From Parelaphostrongylus tenuis (taxonomy: Eukaryota; Nematoda; Chromadorea; Rhabditida; Metastrongylidae), in the NCBI GenBank assembly GCA_019055375.1, contig JAHQIW010004773.1:1-64000 (forward strand): a DNA stretch of 64,000 nt, read 5' to 3'. Below, in pieces: positions 26,637 to 36,792 of this stretch; position 1 is the first letter of the stretch, and every line of letters begins with the position of its first letter. The notes beneath the pieces are model-generated. The model was given only the letters and a program-made list of their open reading frames with translations, was not told the origin of the DNA and searched no databases. The translations under genes and the position numbers were made by a program.

Positions 26637-26867
26637 ATGGTGATGGACAAAATTGGGCTTGGAGTTTTGATACGCTATTGCTGGAGGCGACAACTTCCAA
26701 CAGGAGATGTTGCGAAAGAGATCCGTGATACCGAAGGTGAAGGTACTGGGAGCCATGTGACTGTTGCAAAGTGGTACAAACGATTCGGAAGTGGCGATCT
26801 CAGTCTCGAAGACGAGCGTGAGGAAAAATTGATGAATTCGAGGGAGCCAAGGTCTTACCGCAATTAG
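26637..26867 (+). pseudogene. Mariner transposase N-terminal helix-turn-helix fragment
   Basis: From the Met at 26637 the frame reads MDKIGLGVLIRYCWRR, then VTVAKWYKRFGSGDLSLEDE. This is the arrangement of the mariner/SETMAR-type HTH domain (recruit helix, then W-Y-K-R-F and an acidic L-x-D-E segment). The family normally continues with a linker, a second HTH and a DDD/DDE catalytic core. Here the frame ends at 26867 without them. The piece lies inside the TIRs of the 26464-27168 element. Confidence 0.75.
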
Positions 26868-26907
26868 CCTGCAGTGCAGATGCTGCGTCGTCCTATTATG
26901 GTCCGAT

Positions 26908-27090
26908 TTCCGCTCACTGGAACATTTCCTGCATGGACGCCGATTCTAAACATTTGATCAGGCTCAAAAAGCGTATCAGGAATTTCGCTCATTCAAAGCC
27001 CAAGGAATGGTATGATCCGAGCAGATCCGGCAGCTTCCAGGTCGTTGGCGTAAGATTGTGGATAATGATGGCCTTTATTTTAAAGAATAA
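26908..27090 (+). pseudogene. Mariner transposase C-terminal fragment
   Basis: One 61-codon frame, shifted relative to the HTH piece, reads FRSLEHFLHGRRF, then two in-frame stops further on, LPGRWRKIVDNDGLYF and a final stop at 27090. The L-P-x-R-W-x-K-V-V-D-x-x-G-x-Y-F ending is the usual C terminus of mariner transposases. Between this and the HTH fragment the catalytic core is absent, which shows internal deletion as well as point decay. Confidence 0.75.
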
Positions 27091-27168
27091 TTATTGTTGT
27101 AGTTAATTGAATTTAAGTATAAACTTCGAATTTTCAGCGGGTGTCAAGGAACTTTTTTCTCAATTTAG

Positions 27169-28394
27169 TAATATAGTGCGAGCATTCTTTCAGCTAACAC
27201 ACTGTCAACATCTGTAGTTAGAATGTTACTTATTTTGCATAATGATAATGGAGAAGTAGTAATCATATTTGGTTTTATCTTTGGAAATAGGTGGATACGA
27301 ACTCCTGAAAGAAACTCAGGCTCGTATAACTCATAATGAGCGATGCAATTTGTAATCCTCCGCAATTTGAGTGTATGTGGCTCATATAGTCTGTAATGTG
27401 GCGGAAAAAAACTTCAACAAAAATGGTTAGAATCTGATTTGTAAGTGGGAACGTGCTTCTGTTTTGCACTGTTGTAATTTGAATTGTGGAAGAGTTCTTC
27501 ACAAAGCCTACACAATCCTTCTAATCTTCTTACTGTTTCCAACGACCTTGAAAACTGTAGGGTGTTTTTTTTTTTGGCAGTAACAGTTGTGAATGCTGAT
27601 CTAACTTCAGAATAACTTTCTTTACCTCAGAAAAAATTTTGAATCATAACGGTCAGTATGGCTCTCATCAAGTATTTTCTCCTCAACTACCTTCAAAAAA
27701 TTTTTACTAGATTTTTTGTAACCAGTCTATAAATTATCGAGCAAATATGTAGTAATTTATCGACCATAGAGCGGTGTTTTTTATATTTTGATATTTTCTC
27801 AAAACTATTTTTTCGAAATGCTTATTTTCTTGGCTAATAGACTGTTGTTAGTTGATAATTCAAAGAAAGCTATCGTTAAACATAGAGCAGAAACCATTTT
27901 TCTGTGCTTTGTAAGGTAGTTCGATACATAGAAGCATCTATTCATCGTGATGAAATCATATCATTGAGCAGATTAATTGATCAATCGAGTTAAAGTTGCT
28001 TACTCTATGTCACCAAAACTATTGCCTAATTAAAAAGACGTTAATGTATTCGTGCACAGCACATCGCTTTCCCATGTTATATTTTTCAGTGGCGTTATAT
28101 TGATGTTTCAAACATCATGTTCGGATATTTTATATACAAGTAGGATACATCCACTACTTTTTCATTCTCTACACACCCTCTCTAATCTTCGCTAAATAAA
28201 CTTTTATATCAAGCACTTTGCACAAAAATCACGATGAGCATGTTTCCCATTATGGGAACGAAAATTGAGGAAACTTATGTTGGTTAGCTGACGCGAGTTG
28301 GTAAAATAGTCGTAGTGATTCGGCTGACGTTCCGGCGATCCGCCTTCTTCAGAGCTTAACTTATGTAGTGCTAGTTTATAATATATTATATAGA
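27169..28394. other. Intergenic DNA, nothing recognised
   Basis: AT-rich sequence with poly-T stretches and short open frames only. No repeat pair or exon was found. Confidence 0.5.
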
Positions 28395-28838
28395 ATTAAT
28401 AATGAAGAGATCTATTGAGATTTGGTATATTGGCTCAAATAATCAAGATCTACTGGCTCAATTAATAATGAAGAGGTCTATTCAAATTTGAGCGGGTCTC
28501 AAGAAAATACTTGAAAAAAAAAGATTTCAAATCAGCCAAAGAACAATCGAGTGTGAAACACTGTAAGTCCGGTAATAATTTCACTTGACCTACACTGTAA
28601 AACGTTCCTCTTCGATAACTCTCTGAAGGGAGAGTAGGGGCTTCGGAGAGGATTGCCTAAAAAGATTGAAAGACGACAGGTTCTGCCCGACTGATGAGAC
28701 TGTAAGGTCGAAACACGCGTATCAGGCTGTACAAGAGCCCATTACCAGACCATATGACACGTTGGCTTAAATAATAATGAAGAGATCCATTGAAATTTCA
28801 TCGTGGTCTTAAGAAAACAATCGAAGTAAAGGTATTCT
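28395..28838. mobile_element. Foldback DNA element, family A, copy 2 (diverged)
   Basis: It contains the right-arm signature GTTCTGCCCGACTGATGAGAC, then a CGAAACACGCGTATCAGG block, GACACGTTGGCTTAAATAA and the terminus AAAGGTATTC, as in copies 1, 3 and 5. The core is present in reverse order (CAGCCAAAGAACAATCGAGTG). The left arm is rearranged: a second right-terminal segment lies at about 28435-28510 where a left arm would be expected. Confidence 0.6.
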
Positions 28839-30949
28839 TTTTAGTAGAAATAATGCCCAGTTGCCCTAACATTCTCTATCTTCCAATTAGAGCTCTGTGA
28901 AATGTAGTGGTGTTCTTCGGAATGTGCCCTGATTCCTTGATTTTTCGGGAAAACACCTGTTTTCACTAGAGCATCAGCAATCACTCGATAGCTCGAGATA
29001 TAAGAAGGAAAGACGGAATGAAAATTACATTTTGAGTTAGTGCGCACGACCGGTGGCAGAGTTGCAGCAATAAATAATGTAAAAGGAATGAACCACCATG
29101 TTGGATGTTTTGATATAAGTTTCTTCTGTAATGGTTTCTGTTGATAAGGGGCATTGCCCGACCGGTGCGGAATCATTTTTGACAAACATAACATTATCTT
29201 GTAACTTTGGCATGTCTTGACGAAAGCAGCCTTATTAAAGTCCTCCTATCATATTTCCTTTGATTGAACTTCTAACACAAGTATATTGATAACAAGTTTT
29301 ATTTGGCTCACGTTTATAGCGCGTTACGTCCTCCTCAGAGCCGATTATTCGAGTCAATTGTCCAATGTCGTTCGTCCTCATTGTAAATGTTCGCCTACGT
29401 TTCATTTGAGTCGAATTTTCTTCGGTGGAGCACCGCACAAATGAAGAATTCCACTCGGTGGACTTCTCATCTACAGGATGAAGCGTATAATAATTAGTTC
29501 TGCTTTCAGCGAAAAAAATGTGTTTGATCGATTATGCTGTGGTTAAAAGAATATAGGTTTACGATGTCTTCCACCACTTTTTTCCATTTACCTACAATTA
29601 AACCTTTATCAGTGGCGATGAAAGTCCTTAGAAAACAACCACATTGTCATTAGCACCCCACTAGCGTTATTCATAGCCGTCCGAACCGTCCGCCAGCCGC
29701 AAATTACGGCCGCTCACAAAGAATCAATTGATACCGACTACTGCACAATGAATTGTCCGATGAAATTCAATTACTGTCATTGGATAACCACTTCAATCGA
29801 CAACCGCCCACTATAATAAGGCATCACCGAGTAAGATTCTTCATTTGAGCGGTGTTGCTCGATCCACAATGAAGATGAGCACTTTTAACGAGGGCCATAA
29901 CTGTGGGCAATCGGCTGAAATCGCGGGCGCTGTAGAAGACGAAGACGCCAAAGACGCCGGAATCTTAGCCGAATGAAATCATTTTTACTAGTACTTGATT
30001 TATCTACAGAAGGCATAGAAAAAGATTCTTTTGCACGTTAACTATGGAAAATAGGTGTTGTCTCGTATGTAAATGAACCAGAACGATAGAAACCCTTGCT
30101 CCTCTGTGATCACCGCGTGGAATTATAGCTATCATATGGAATAAATGGGCACAAAACAATAGATCATAATGTGCGCGGTCTCCTCTGGGAGCTTGTAATG
30201 ATCCCATCCCATTTAGTATATAGAAGAACAAAAATTCTCGGGGTTATCGGGAAATTCGCCCATTATGTGAAGCTTGCAAGGTTCATTTATTTTGACAGAT
30301 AATTATTATTTCGTCTATGATGGATTGTGGTTATTATGTGTAGTGGATGGATATTAAAAACGCAACATAACCATGGATACATGCAGATATCGAAAAGATG
30401 TTGACGGTTTAATGGTTATGAGGTTGACCAGTTTTTTCTCATTCCGCGTAGGAGTAATTTATTGCGATCTAAAAACATGAAAAAGTTGAAAGAATGACCT
30501 TACAAGAAAATTGAACGCCTGTTTTTTAGAAGTCTATTCTATAAGTCACATTCTAAAAACTTAGAAGTTTTCCTAAGTCGTGTAAAAAATTTGAGCTAAA
30601 CAGCAAAACAGCGAAAGACGCTTGATAAAAAAGGAGAATAGGGCTGACATAGCTTTTCACGGATTCGCATCAAGTGGGGAGACGCCGTCTCGCGTGGCGG
30701 CCAAACTAGATTGGAGGAATAGCAGAATTTCAGATACTCTATAAAAATTAATTGGCTTATTCGGCAAGAATTTCAATCGCAAATGTAGTAGGCGCCTTCG
30801 TTTCTTTTCAATAAAAACTAGATGAGAATTTTCATTTGCCGAAAAAATCCAACAAACAATGTCATCGTGTTGAAGCTATTGAACGCTGGGAAGTTTCTTA
30901 TCACTGCCAAATTTCGAGTTATGTGTTAGCAAAGTAATATTATGTTCTT

Positions 30950-31040
30950 CCTCAGTACCGTTATGGATGATACTTGGTATTAAAGTGTGGCATACAGCAG
31001 CGGTTTGATCCTTCATCTAGGCCGCCATGGATTCCCTTCA
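30950..31040 (+). repeat. Possible tRNA-like repeat
   Basis: GCAGCGGTTTGATCCTTC contains a B-box match (GGTTTGATCC), and an A-box-like stretch lies about 40 bases upstream. Weak evidence; it may be a decayed SINE of the 53527 type. Confidence 0.3.
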
Positions 31041-31080
31041 TTACATGTATAGGGTCAATTTAAAGTGAGCCAGTACCTGA

Positions 31081-31428
31081 ATGTGTTGTAAAATTAGAAT
31101 AAATCTTGTCGCAATCCGTAAATCTCATTCCGATATGCAAGATGTGATGAGCTCTATGATGATGAGCATAGGGACGTGCTATGATCGAGAACGGCTCTCG
31201 CAGATACTTGATGCTCTCAAGTTATCCAACACTACTTATGTCGAAGATTTGAACAACCAAAGATCTTCAAGCGACAGTTCAAACACGAGCATCCGTGACA
31301 TGCTAATTATCACTCAAGCACTATTTGTTATTTGCAAGTATTTTCCGTTCTCAGGACTTCCTACAGATTTTTTATTTATCACGTTCCAGTACTATTCTGT
31401 ATATTCGGACACACTTAGCATGTTTTAA
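31081..31428 (+). CDS. Unrecognised open frame, 115 codons, doubtful
   Basis: The frame contains a stretch that looks more protein-like than its surroundings: MQDVMSSMMMSIGTC, RERLSQILDALKLSN and a Ser/Asn-rich RSSSDSSNTSIRDM (about residues 20-82). The C-terminal third is hydrophobic and looks like intron or intergenic sequence. No domain is recognised, no good splice donor is visible at the likely end of the coding-like part, and no neighbouring exon was found. It could be a single exon of an unidentified gene, a pseudogene fragment or chance. Confidence 0.2.
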   Translation: MCCKIRINLVAIRKSHSDMQDVMSSMMMSIGTCYDRERLSQILDALKLSNTTYVEDLNNQRSSSDSSNTSIRDMLIITQALFVICKYFPFSGLPTDFLFITFQYYSVYSDTLSMF

Positions 31429-32067
31429 CTTAAGTGTGCGAAAAAATTACGTTGCTTCAGCTCTTTTTGGAGCAGCAAACATCATAAGATTGCTTTGACA
31501 CGTGCATATAATTGTCAAGTGATGACAAGAGGTGTTATTATCACTTGATTAGCTCGATGTTGACTCGTTTGGGATGGAGCGGCGTCTACGGTGACGCGAT
31601 TGTTTCGAGGTTTTTTTGCTGGACAGAGGCTTCCCAATAGACTTTTAAAAATTAATTCGATAGCTTGAGAAACGAGTAATTCTCAAGTATACTTGATTCC
31701 TGAAAAATTCTTGGTTGTAGCAGCGAAAGTAAATTATGTTTCACTCTCGGCTTGCTTTGTTCTCTCGCCTAGAGTCTGTGCATGTCTTTTCGCCGAACAT
31801 TTGTTGGTCATTTGATAGTACAAATCTCGCTGTTTCTGAAACTGTGTGAGTTTTGGAGAGATTTTTACAGAGCACTGTAAGAATGGAAACAAGATTCCGT
31901 CTCGCACCGCTAGCGCTTAGCAAGGTGTTTCTTCATAGCGATAGATACGACTGAACGACAGAATAGAATCATTTCTGCAGTCTAGCGCAAGAAAGTTAGA
32001 GATATCTCCGGAACGGCAAAATATTTGTAAATAAAACTATCAGGTGGTTCTAAAAGTATAGTCACTA

Positions 32068-32600
32068 GAGAAATAAACACCAGATTTATTAAGAAGAAGT
32101 GATTAAAATCGCATGATTTTGGTATCGTTCAATTGTGTATTTTCTCACAAACAGTTTGCTATGCAATTCGCCTATATTTCCTTTGAGATGGAGCTGGCGT
32201 GTGAATAAATTCGTTTGCTATTTATGCACGATTTATGCGTAGGGAAAATGCTAGAAGCTACGCGCAAGACTAAATAAACTTAGGTAGATGATGCGATTGG
32301 AGAACGGACGGCTAAGAAGTTTCAAGTTGCTCAAAGCTAGACTGCACAATTTTGGAAGATCAGTCGCGCTCAAGCCGTCCACAGAAGGCTCAATTAATCT
32401 TACGCACCCCTTCACTAGCATTTTCCCCTACGCACTATTCGTGCGTGAGTAGCAAGCGAATTTGTTCCCAAGGCAGCTCAATCTAAAACTAAGTATAGGC
32501 GAGTTGTGCATTAAAATTTCAAAAGAAAATGCACAATTGAACGGTACCAAAATCATGCAGGTTCAATATTTCTGGCTAATAAATTTGGTGTTTATTGCTC
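32068..32600. mobile_element. Near-palindromic MITE (family B) with TA flanks
   Basis: About 190 bp at each end are inverted copies of one another. The left end reads GAGAAATAAACACCAGATTT and continues to GGGAAAATGCTAG. The right end, reversed, reads GAGCAATAAACACCAAATTT and ends in the same GGGGAAAATGCTAG. Shared blocks include GCATGATTTTGGTA and CGTTCAATTGTG. A unique centre of about 160 bp separates the arms. TA flanks both sides (32066-32067 and 32601-32602), which fits the Tc1/mariner target site. It has no coding capacity. A solo terminus lies at 25824. Confidence 0.8.
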
Positions 32601-33009
32601 TAATGTCAAAACCTGTGGAACGACTCAATGAAAGTGCACGCTTTTCAAATTGCATTATGCGCAACAATTTCGATAGCTGCTGAAGACAGTAATTTTCTTT
32701 TCACTTTTACAGTGCTCTATGAAAAGCTTTCTATAAAGTGAAGCCAATTTCGGAATCAGTAATTTTCAGACTATCGATTAAATACTAAGACTTTGGTGGA
32801 GGCCATCCGCGAATCCTAGCCGAGCAGAAAATGCGCTCCGAAAACGGAACAAATTCTTTTCCTCAGTGCAAAAGCGCATTAACAAGCCGTTTCGAAAACC
32901 AAATACACTGCTGGACATTCATGCTATCGATATATCGCTAGAAGTTCAGGTGGAAATTAGAGAAGTCCCGCTCCAAGCGTGTTAAACTACATATTTTTGC
33001 AAATAATGC

Positions 33010-34130
33010 AGATCCTTTCCATCCTTGTATTTGCCTTGCGATCACCTTCCAGAGTGATGGTTTGAGTCGAGCATTTCGGCTGGAGTGAGTCTTACACGGT
33101 GATCTGTGAATCAGCGGTAGCTGCTATTACAGCTGGCTGGTTACTTAAGTTACGAACAAGCCAGTCTAACGTATCGTCCTACTGGAAACGTGCACATTCG
33201 TAAAGCGAACTCGGCTTTTTTTGCTCATTATATCTTCTGTTCTTCCTATTATATGGTCGCCCATCTATGTTTTACTATCGGCGTCAAATATCCCGGGTCT
33301 CAAAGAGTGATAGACCTCGTAGGTATGCGTTTTACATTTCAGCAAACTGCTGTATGTACTCGCTGAATTCCAATATCATTTAATTGCTCTGTGAGACGTG
33401 TTTGAACTATCTGCTAGCGTTAGTGAAGCATAAAAGAGCGCTGCGAGGTTGGCTGAATCGAACAAGTCATGACAATATTTCGGATCCATTAGTTGATTGG
33501 TAGTCTTCTTAGGAGGCTCAAACGGCCCATGCTGCTTTCTCTTTGTGTTTGAATCCTTTGTGTAATCAGAGAGCCATTCACTTCCATCTGCAAACCTTCG
33601 CTAGGTGAGTTTTTCATGAACTGGTGACCTTTTGATTTATGCGCTGTCCAAACTTTTTTCCCGCTCGGTGAGCTCTTTGGATATCAACTCTTCCCCACTG
33701 GTACTCCTCGGAAATTTAAAAACGTCATCAGCGAAACAAATATTGGGCAGTCATCTTTTGCCGATACACGTGCTCGTTCCAGTTGAGTGAAACAACATTG
33801 GCATGATGGTGCTGTCTTGTCGGACCTCTTTTCCTGTATGGAGTGTTGAATGGTTGATGTAAAAGCTGTATCATGGCGCTGCAGTTCCAATAACACTCAG
33901 TTAGTGCACATATATGAGACAGATCCACACTTAGGTCGACAAACACTGACAGGATTGCCTTAATTTCGATTATGTCAAACGTTTCTTCGGAGTTCAAAAA
34001 AGTAGAATACAGAATAACTAATTTTCCCGTCAGATTTCTACGACCTGTGATACGGTTTGGTGATGGTTCATGCGACAGAATCTCTGCCGGATTCCTGCAT
34101 ACCCCACCGGTAATACCTCATTCAAAACCT
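33010..34130 (-). pseudogene. Decayed RTE-like non-LTR retrotransposon, reverse transcriptase and C-terminal part
   Basis: Reading the - strand across frameshifts and stops gives the order of an RTE-type reverse transcriptase. A GIRQRF...HHQTVSQVVE block (about 34065-34110, family GFRxGxSTxDHIxTV) is followed by an Asp/Lys-Lys-Arg core block, LLHQPFNTPYRK with EVRQDST (family KRGVRQGDTISP), then FADDV at 33721-33735, which is the catalytic F-A-D-D motif. Further on come GKKFGQRIN, a SSMGRL/AAWA-like region and a DHIIGRTEDI block near 33230-33265 (family AGHIMRRxDDRW). Many stops and frameshifts show it is dead. The endonuclease domain was not identified. Confidence 0.65.
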
Positions 34131-36354
34131 TTTATGTGTAAAGCAAGGTGATCTTCGCAAATGGCTTATAATTTGCATCTAGTCACAAAGGCCTCTTGGC
34201 TGCTCATCATGAGCAGAAGCCGTGCGCAACGTTCACCATTAGTTTAGGACAGTTTTTGTGTGACGACAAAATTTACAATCATGAAAGTAATAAGTGCAAA
34301 TTGTGATTTCCACCTCGAAGAAAGTGAGCGGTGACACTATCGAATTCTAGAGTTGTGATCGTTCCTTCTTTAGTACTTCGAGAATCTTAGGGAGTATCTT
34401 ATGAGGTTGTCTCTACATTGAGGATTTTCGGTCTAAGACGGGAATCGAGGAAGAAAAGAGCTCAGTACAGGTTTTTTTGTTATAATTCTCGTATTACAAC
34501 GGAAAATTTTCGTTATTTCATCTTAATTCATCAAGTCTAAGAGCAAAATATATTCGCATAGGTCCTGATGGCATGCATTTGTTTAGGCTGGTTTTTTAAT
34601 GTATTGCTCTAACGAATTATTTTCCTTGTACCAATGTGAGTCTTCTTGCAGAGCTCTCCTGCTGCACTCTCAAAATTGTCTGCATTAAGTGGGTTGCACC
34701 ATAAATCTAAGGTCTTAGGCTCCTCTTTCTTCTTTTATCCCACCAAAACCCTAAAGCGACTACCTTGGAAACACACTGAATCAGCTGAGGCAAGAATTGG
34801 TTGTTAGTCGTGCCAGTTGTGATGCAAAGGGTTCACGCTATTGTATCCTTCTAGAACGTATTATTTAGTGATAATGAAAATGTTTCCAGATCTTGTTTGA
34901 GGAAGTGAAAAAAACTGGCCACAACTTCAAATAGTCTTGAGAGTAGTGCCGAATTTTGAGTCCATGATCGGCTGTTTCTGATCTGCTCGCTACATTTGTG
35001 ATTTTTAATAGCTACCATAATTTCTCTTGTGCCTATAATGAATGAGGAGTGATTCATACTGTATCGACCGCGTTAAGTCGTATTTTGGCTATCACTGGGT
35101 AACGTGGCAACAAAGTCGCGTTGGAAGGAGCTTTTCCTTTCTTTATACTAATAACATTTCAATTATTCTAATCACTGAAAAACCTTCTCCTTTTTTGACC
35201 ATCAGAAGTATGCTAAATGTTTCCAAAAATCTCAGACAAAGAAGCTGTTTGTTGGGCATATTGACGCTCGCTACCCTTTTTGCGTGGGCTGCAAGTGAGA
35301 CGACATCAAATTTCTTGTCAGTTAAGGATTTTTGTAACTCGCTCACTATTCGCCATCAGCGTGGAATCTACGATTCCAGTTCCCTATGATAGACAGTAGA
35401 CAATAACTAAAGAGACAGAGGGATGGAGGACTTGGCGATGTAGGAGAGACGGTGTTCTATTAGGAGATATATTTTAGGAGTATGTATTGTTATTCTGAGG
35501 TGGTATCATCACAATCTGTCGATTCTGAATGTTCTTGTAATGTAATTTTATATAATCACTGAATCTTCGATGACAGTCTGTTTGATGTAGGAACAATTTT
35601 TGTCTGGTGGGTAGAAGCGGCAGCTAAATGAGTCTCATCGAGACAAACTGATACAGGTTACGGAGAATGTGCTGTGTCTACTAGAAAAGGTTGACAGATC
35701 TAAAAGAATGATTGATTTGTGCTTCAAAATGGGGGTTACTGGACGTTCAGTTGAAGAATCAGTGGAACTTCAGCTCTGCTCTTTGCATGCCATTTTATTG
35801 TGTACGTGTGATGATAGTAGGCTGGGATGAAAGCCTGTCGGATAATCTCCTTTTAGCCATCCTCCTTCATACTCTTCATCCTCTCGAACATGCACTGCAT
35901 TAACTCGTCTTTGGTGCTTTTTGTGTCGTGACACCCCTCGACCTTGTTGAGAGTTATATGGCACAAAAATGATGGCCCTCTCTTACACTGAATCGAAATT
36001 TCTCAGCTCTTGATTCATTTTAACGTTTGGAATAGGAAAACCATAAAAATGTTAAGATCTTAATCTGGCAAGGTACAAGTTCTCTCACCCAATCAGGGTG
36101 ATATTTCACCTCTCTGGAGTCTATACGCTTTGAAATTATGTATATCCTTAATTTTTGAAAACTTTTATGGTTAAGTTTCCAGTTCATTTTTCACATTTAT
36201 GACTTCCTAAGGCACATGTGGAGGCCCACACCAAAGCTAGTATATTACTGGCAGGGCTATTGCTGAAATCGGGGACTGCTGGATTTTTACGCATTATAGG
36301 TTCTCTGAATTTTCCTTTTTAACAAAAAAGGACTTGAAACCCATTAGTTAATTT
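34131..36354. other. Intergenic DNA, nothing firmly recognised
   Basis: AT-rich. It may include the 5' (upstream) remains of the RTE relic on the - strand, but I could not read an endonuclease domain. Open frames at 35042-35389 and 35143-35346 overlap on opposite strands and show no family features. Confidence 0.4.
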
Positions 36355-36792
36355 CTATCTTTTGCGCTTAAAACATTCAATTCTTAACGTACAAGTTTTT
36401 TTTTCGCAATAATTGCCTTGTATTGGAGTGCTTTGAGGAAGAAACACATTAGAACTCAAAATTGAGAAAAAGTGTGTGTGTTTCGGTCCAATTAATGCAA
36501 AATTGCGTTCTTCTTCAACATAAGACAATGCCCCTTTATTTGACGAACTGAAAACTTTTTCTGCTATAGAGCGAAGAAAATTCCTCTTGGAATTCTTCTG
36601 CTTAAATGGTTTGGTAAGTGTTCGCTCTTTGTCAACCTTTTTTGATTTACGCGGGATTGAAATAACGAGCGAAAGAACAGTGTTATGCGGATGAGTAGTC
36701 AGATAAACTTTTGCTTTCAGAAGAAAGTCCTCTCGTCGCTGGCTATGTAAATCTTCTGAGATGTGTTTTTTACAGTAATCGAGTTTTGGCAC
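36355..36792 (-). CDS. Unrecognised open frame, 145 codons, doubtful
   Basis: This is the longest open frame outside the G-rich block. It starts MPKLDYCKKHISEDL and is rich in Lys, Arg and Ser (for example KERTLTKPFKQKNSKRN at about residues 55-71). No domain, signal peptide or membrane segment is recognised. No splice partners were found. The length is only slightly above chance for DNA of this composition, so it may be random or a relic of a repeat. Confidence 0.2.
   Translation of the reverse strand: MPKLDYCKKHISEDLHSQRREDFLLKAKVYLTTHPHNTVLSLVISIPRKSKKVDKERTLTKPFKQKNSKRNFLRSIAEKVFSSSNKGALSYVEEERNFALIGPKHTHFFSILSSNVFLPQSTPIQGNYCEKKTCTLRIECFKRKR

Larger units (their letters stand above)
26464..27168 (+). 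mobile_element. Internally deleted mariner-family transposon
   Basis: A 705 bp element flanked on both sides by TA, the mariner target site. Terminal inverted repeats match over about 30 bases: the left end begins CTAGATTGAGGAGAAAGTTCC and the right end, reversed, begins CTAAATTGAGAAAAAAGTTCC, both followed by CACCCGC. Inside are an N-terminal DNA-binding domain and a C-terminal transposase piece, while the catalytic middle is missing. Complete mariners are about 1.3 kb, so roughly half the element is lost. It cannot make active transposase but could in principle be mobilised in trans. Confidence 0.8.
28839..32067. other. Intergenic DNA with weak open frames
   Basis: It holds a 117-codon - strand frame at 28841-29194 with one hydrophobic stretch (WWFIPFTLFIAATLPPVV), a tRNA-like repeat near 30950 and the frame at 31081. 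No splice-supported gene. A short frame at 29870-29976 ends in an acidic Asp/Glu/Ala-rich stretch and is probably chance. Confidence 0.45.

Noticed and set aside
28841..29194. 117-codon - strand frame with a hydrophobic segment
   Set aside because: No family, no splice support, and length compatible with chance in this composition; it abuts the foldback copy at 28395-28838.
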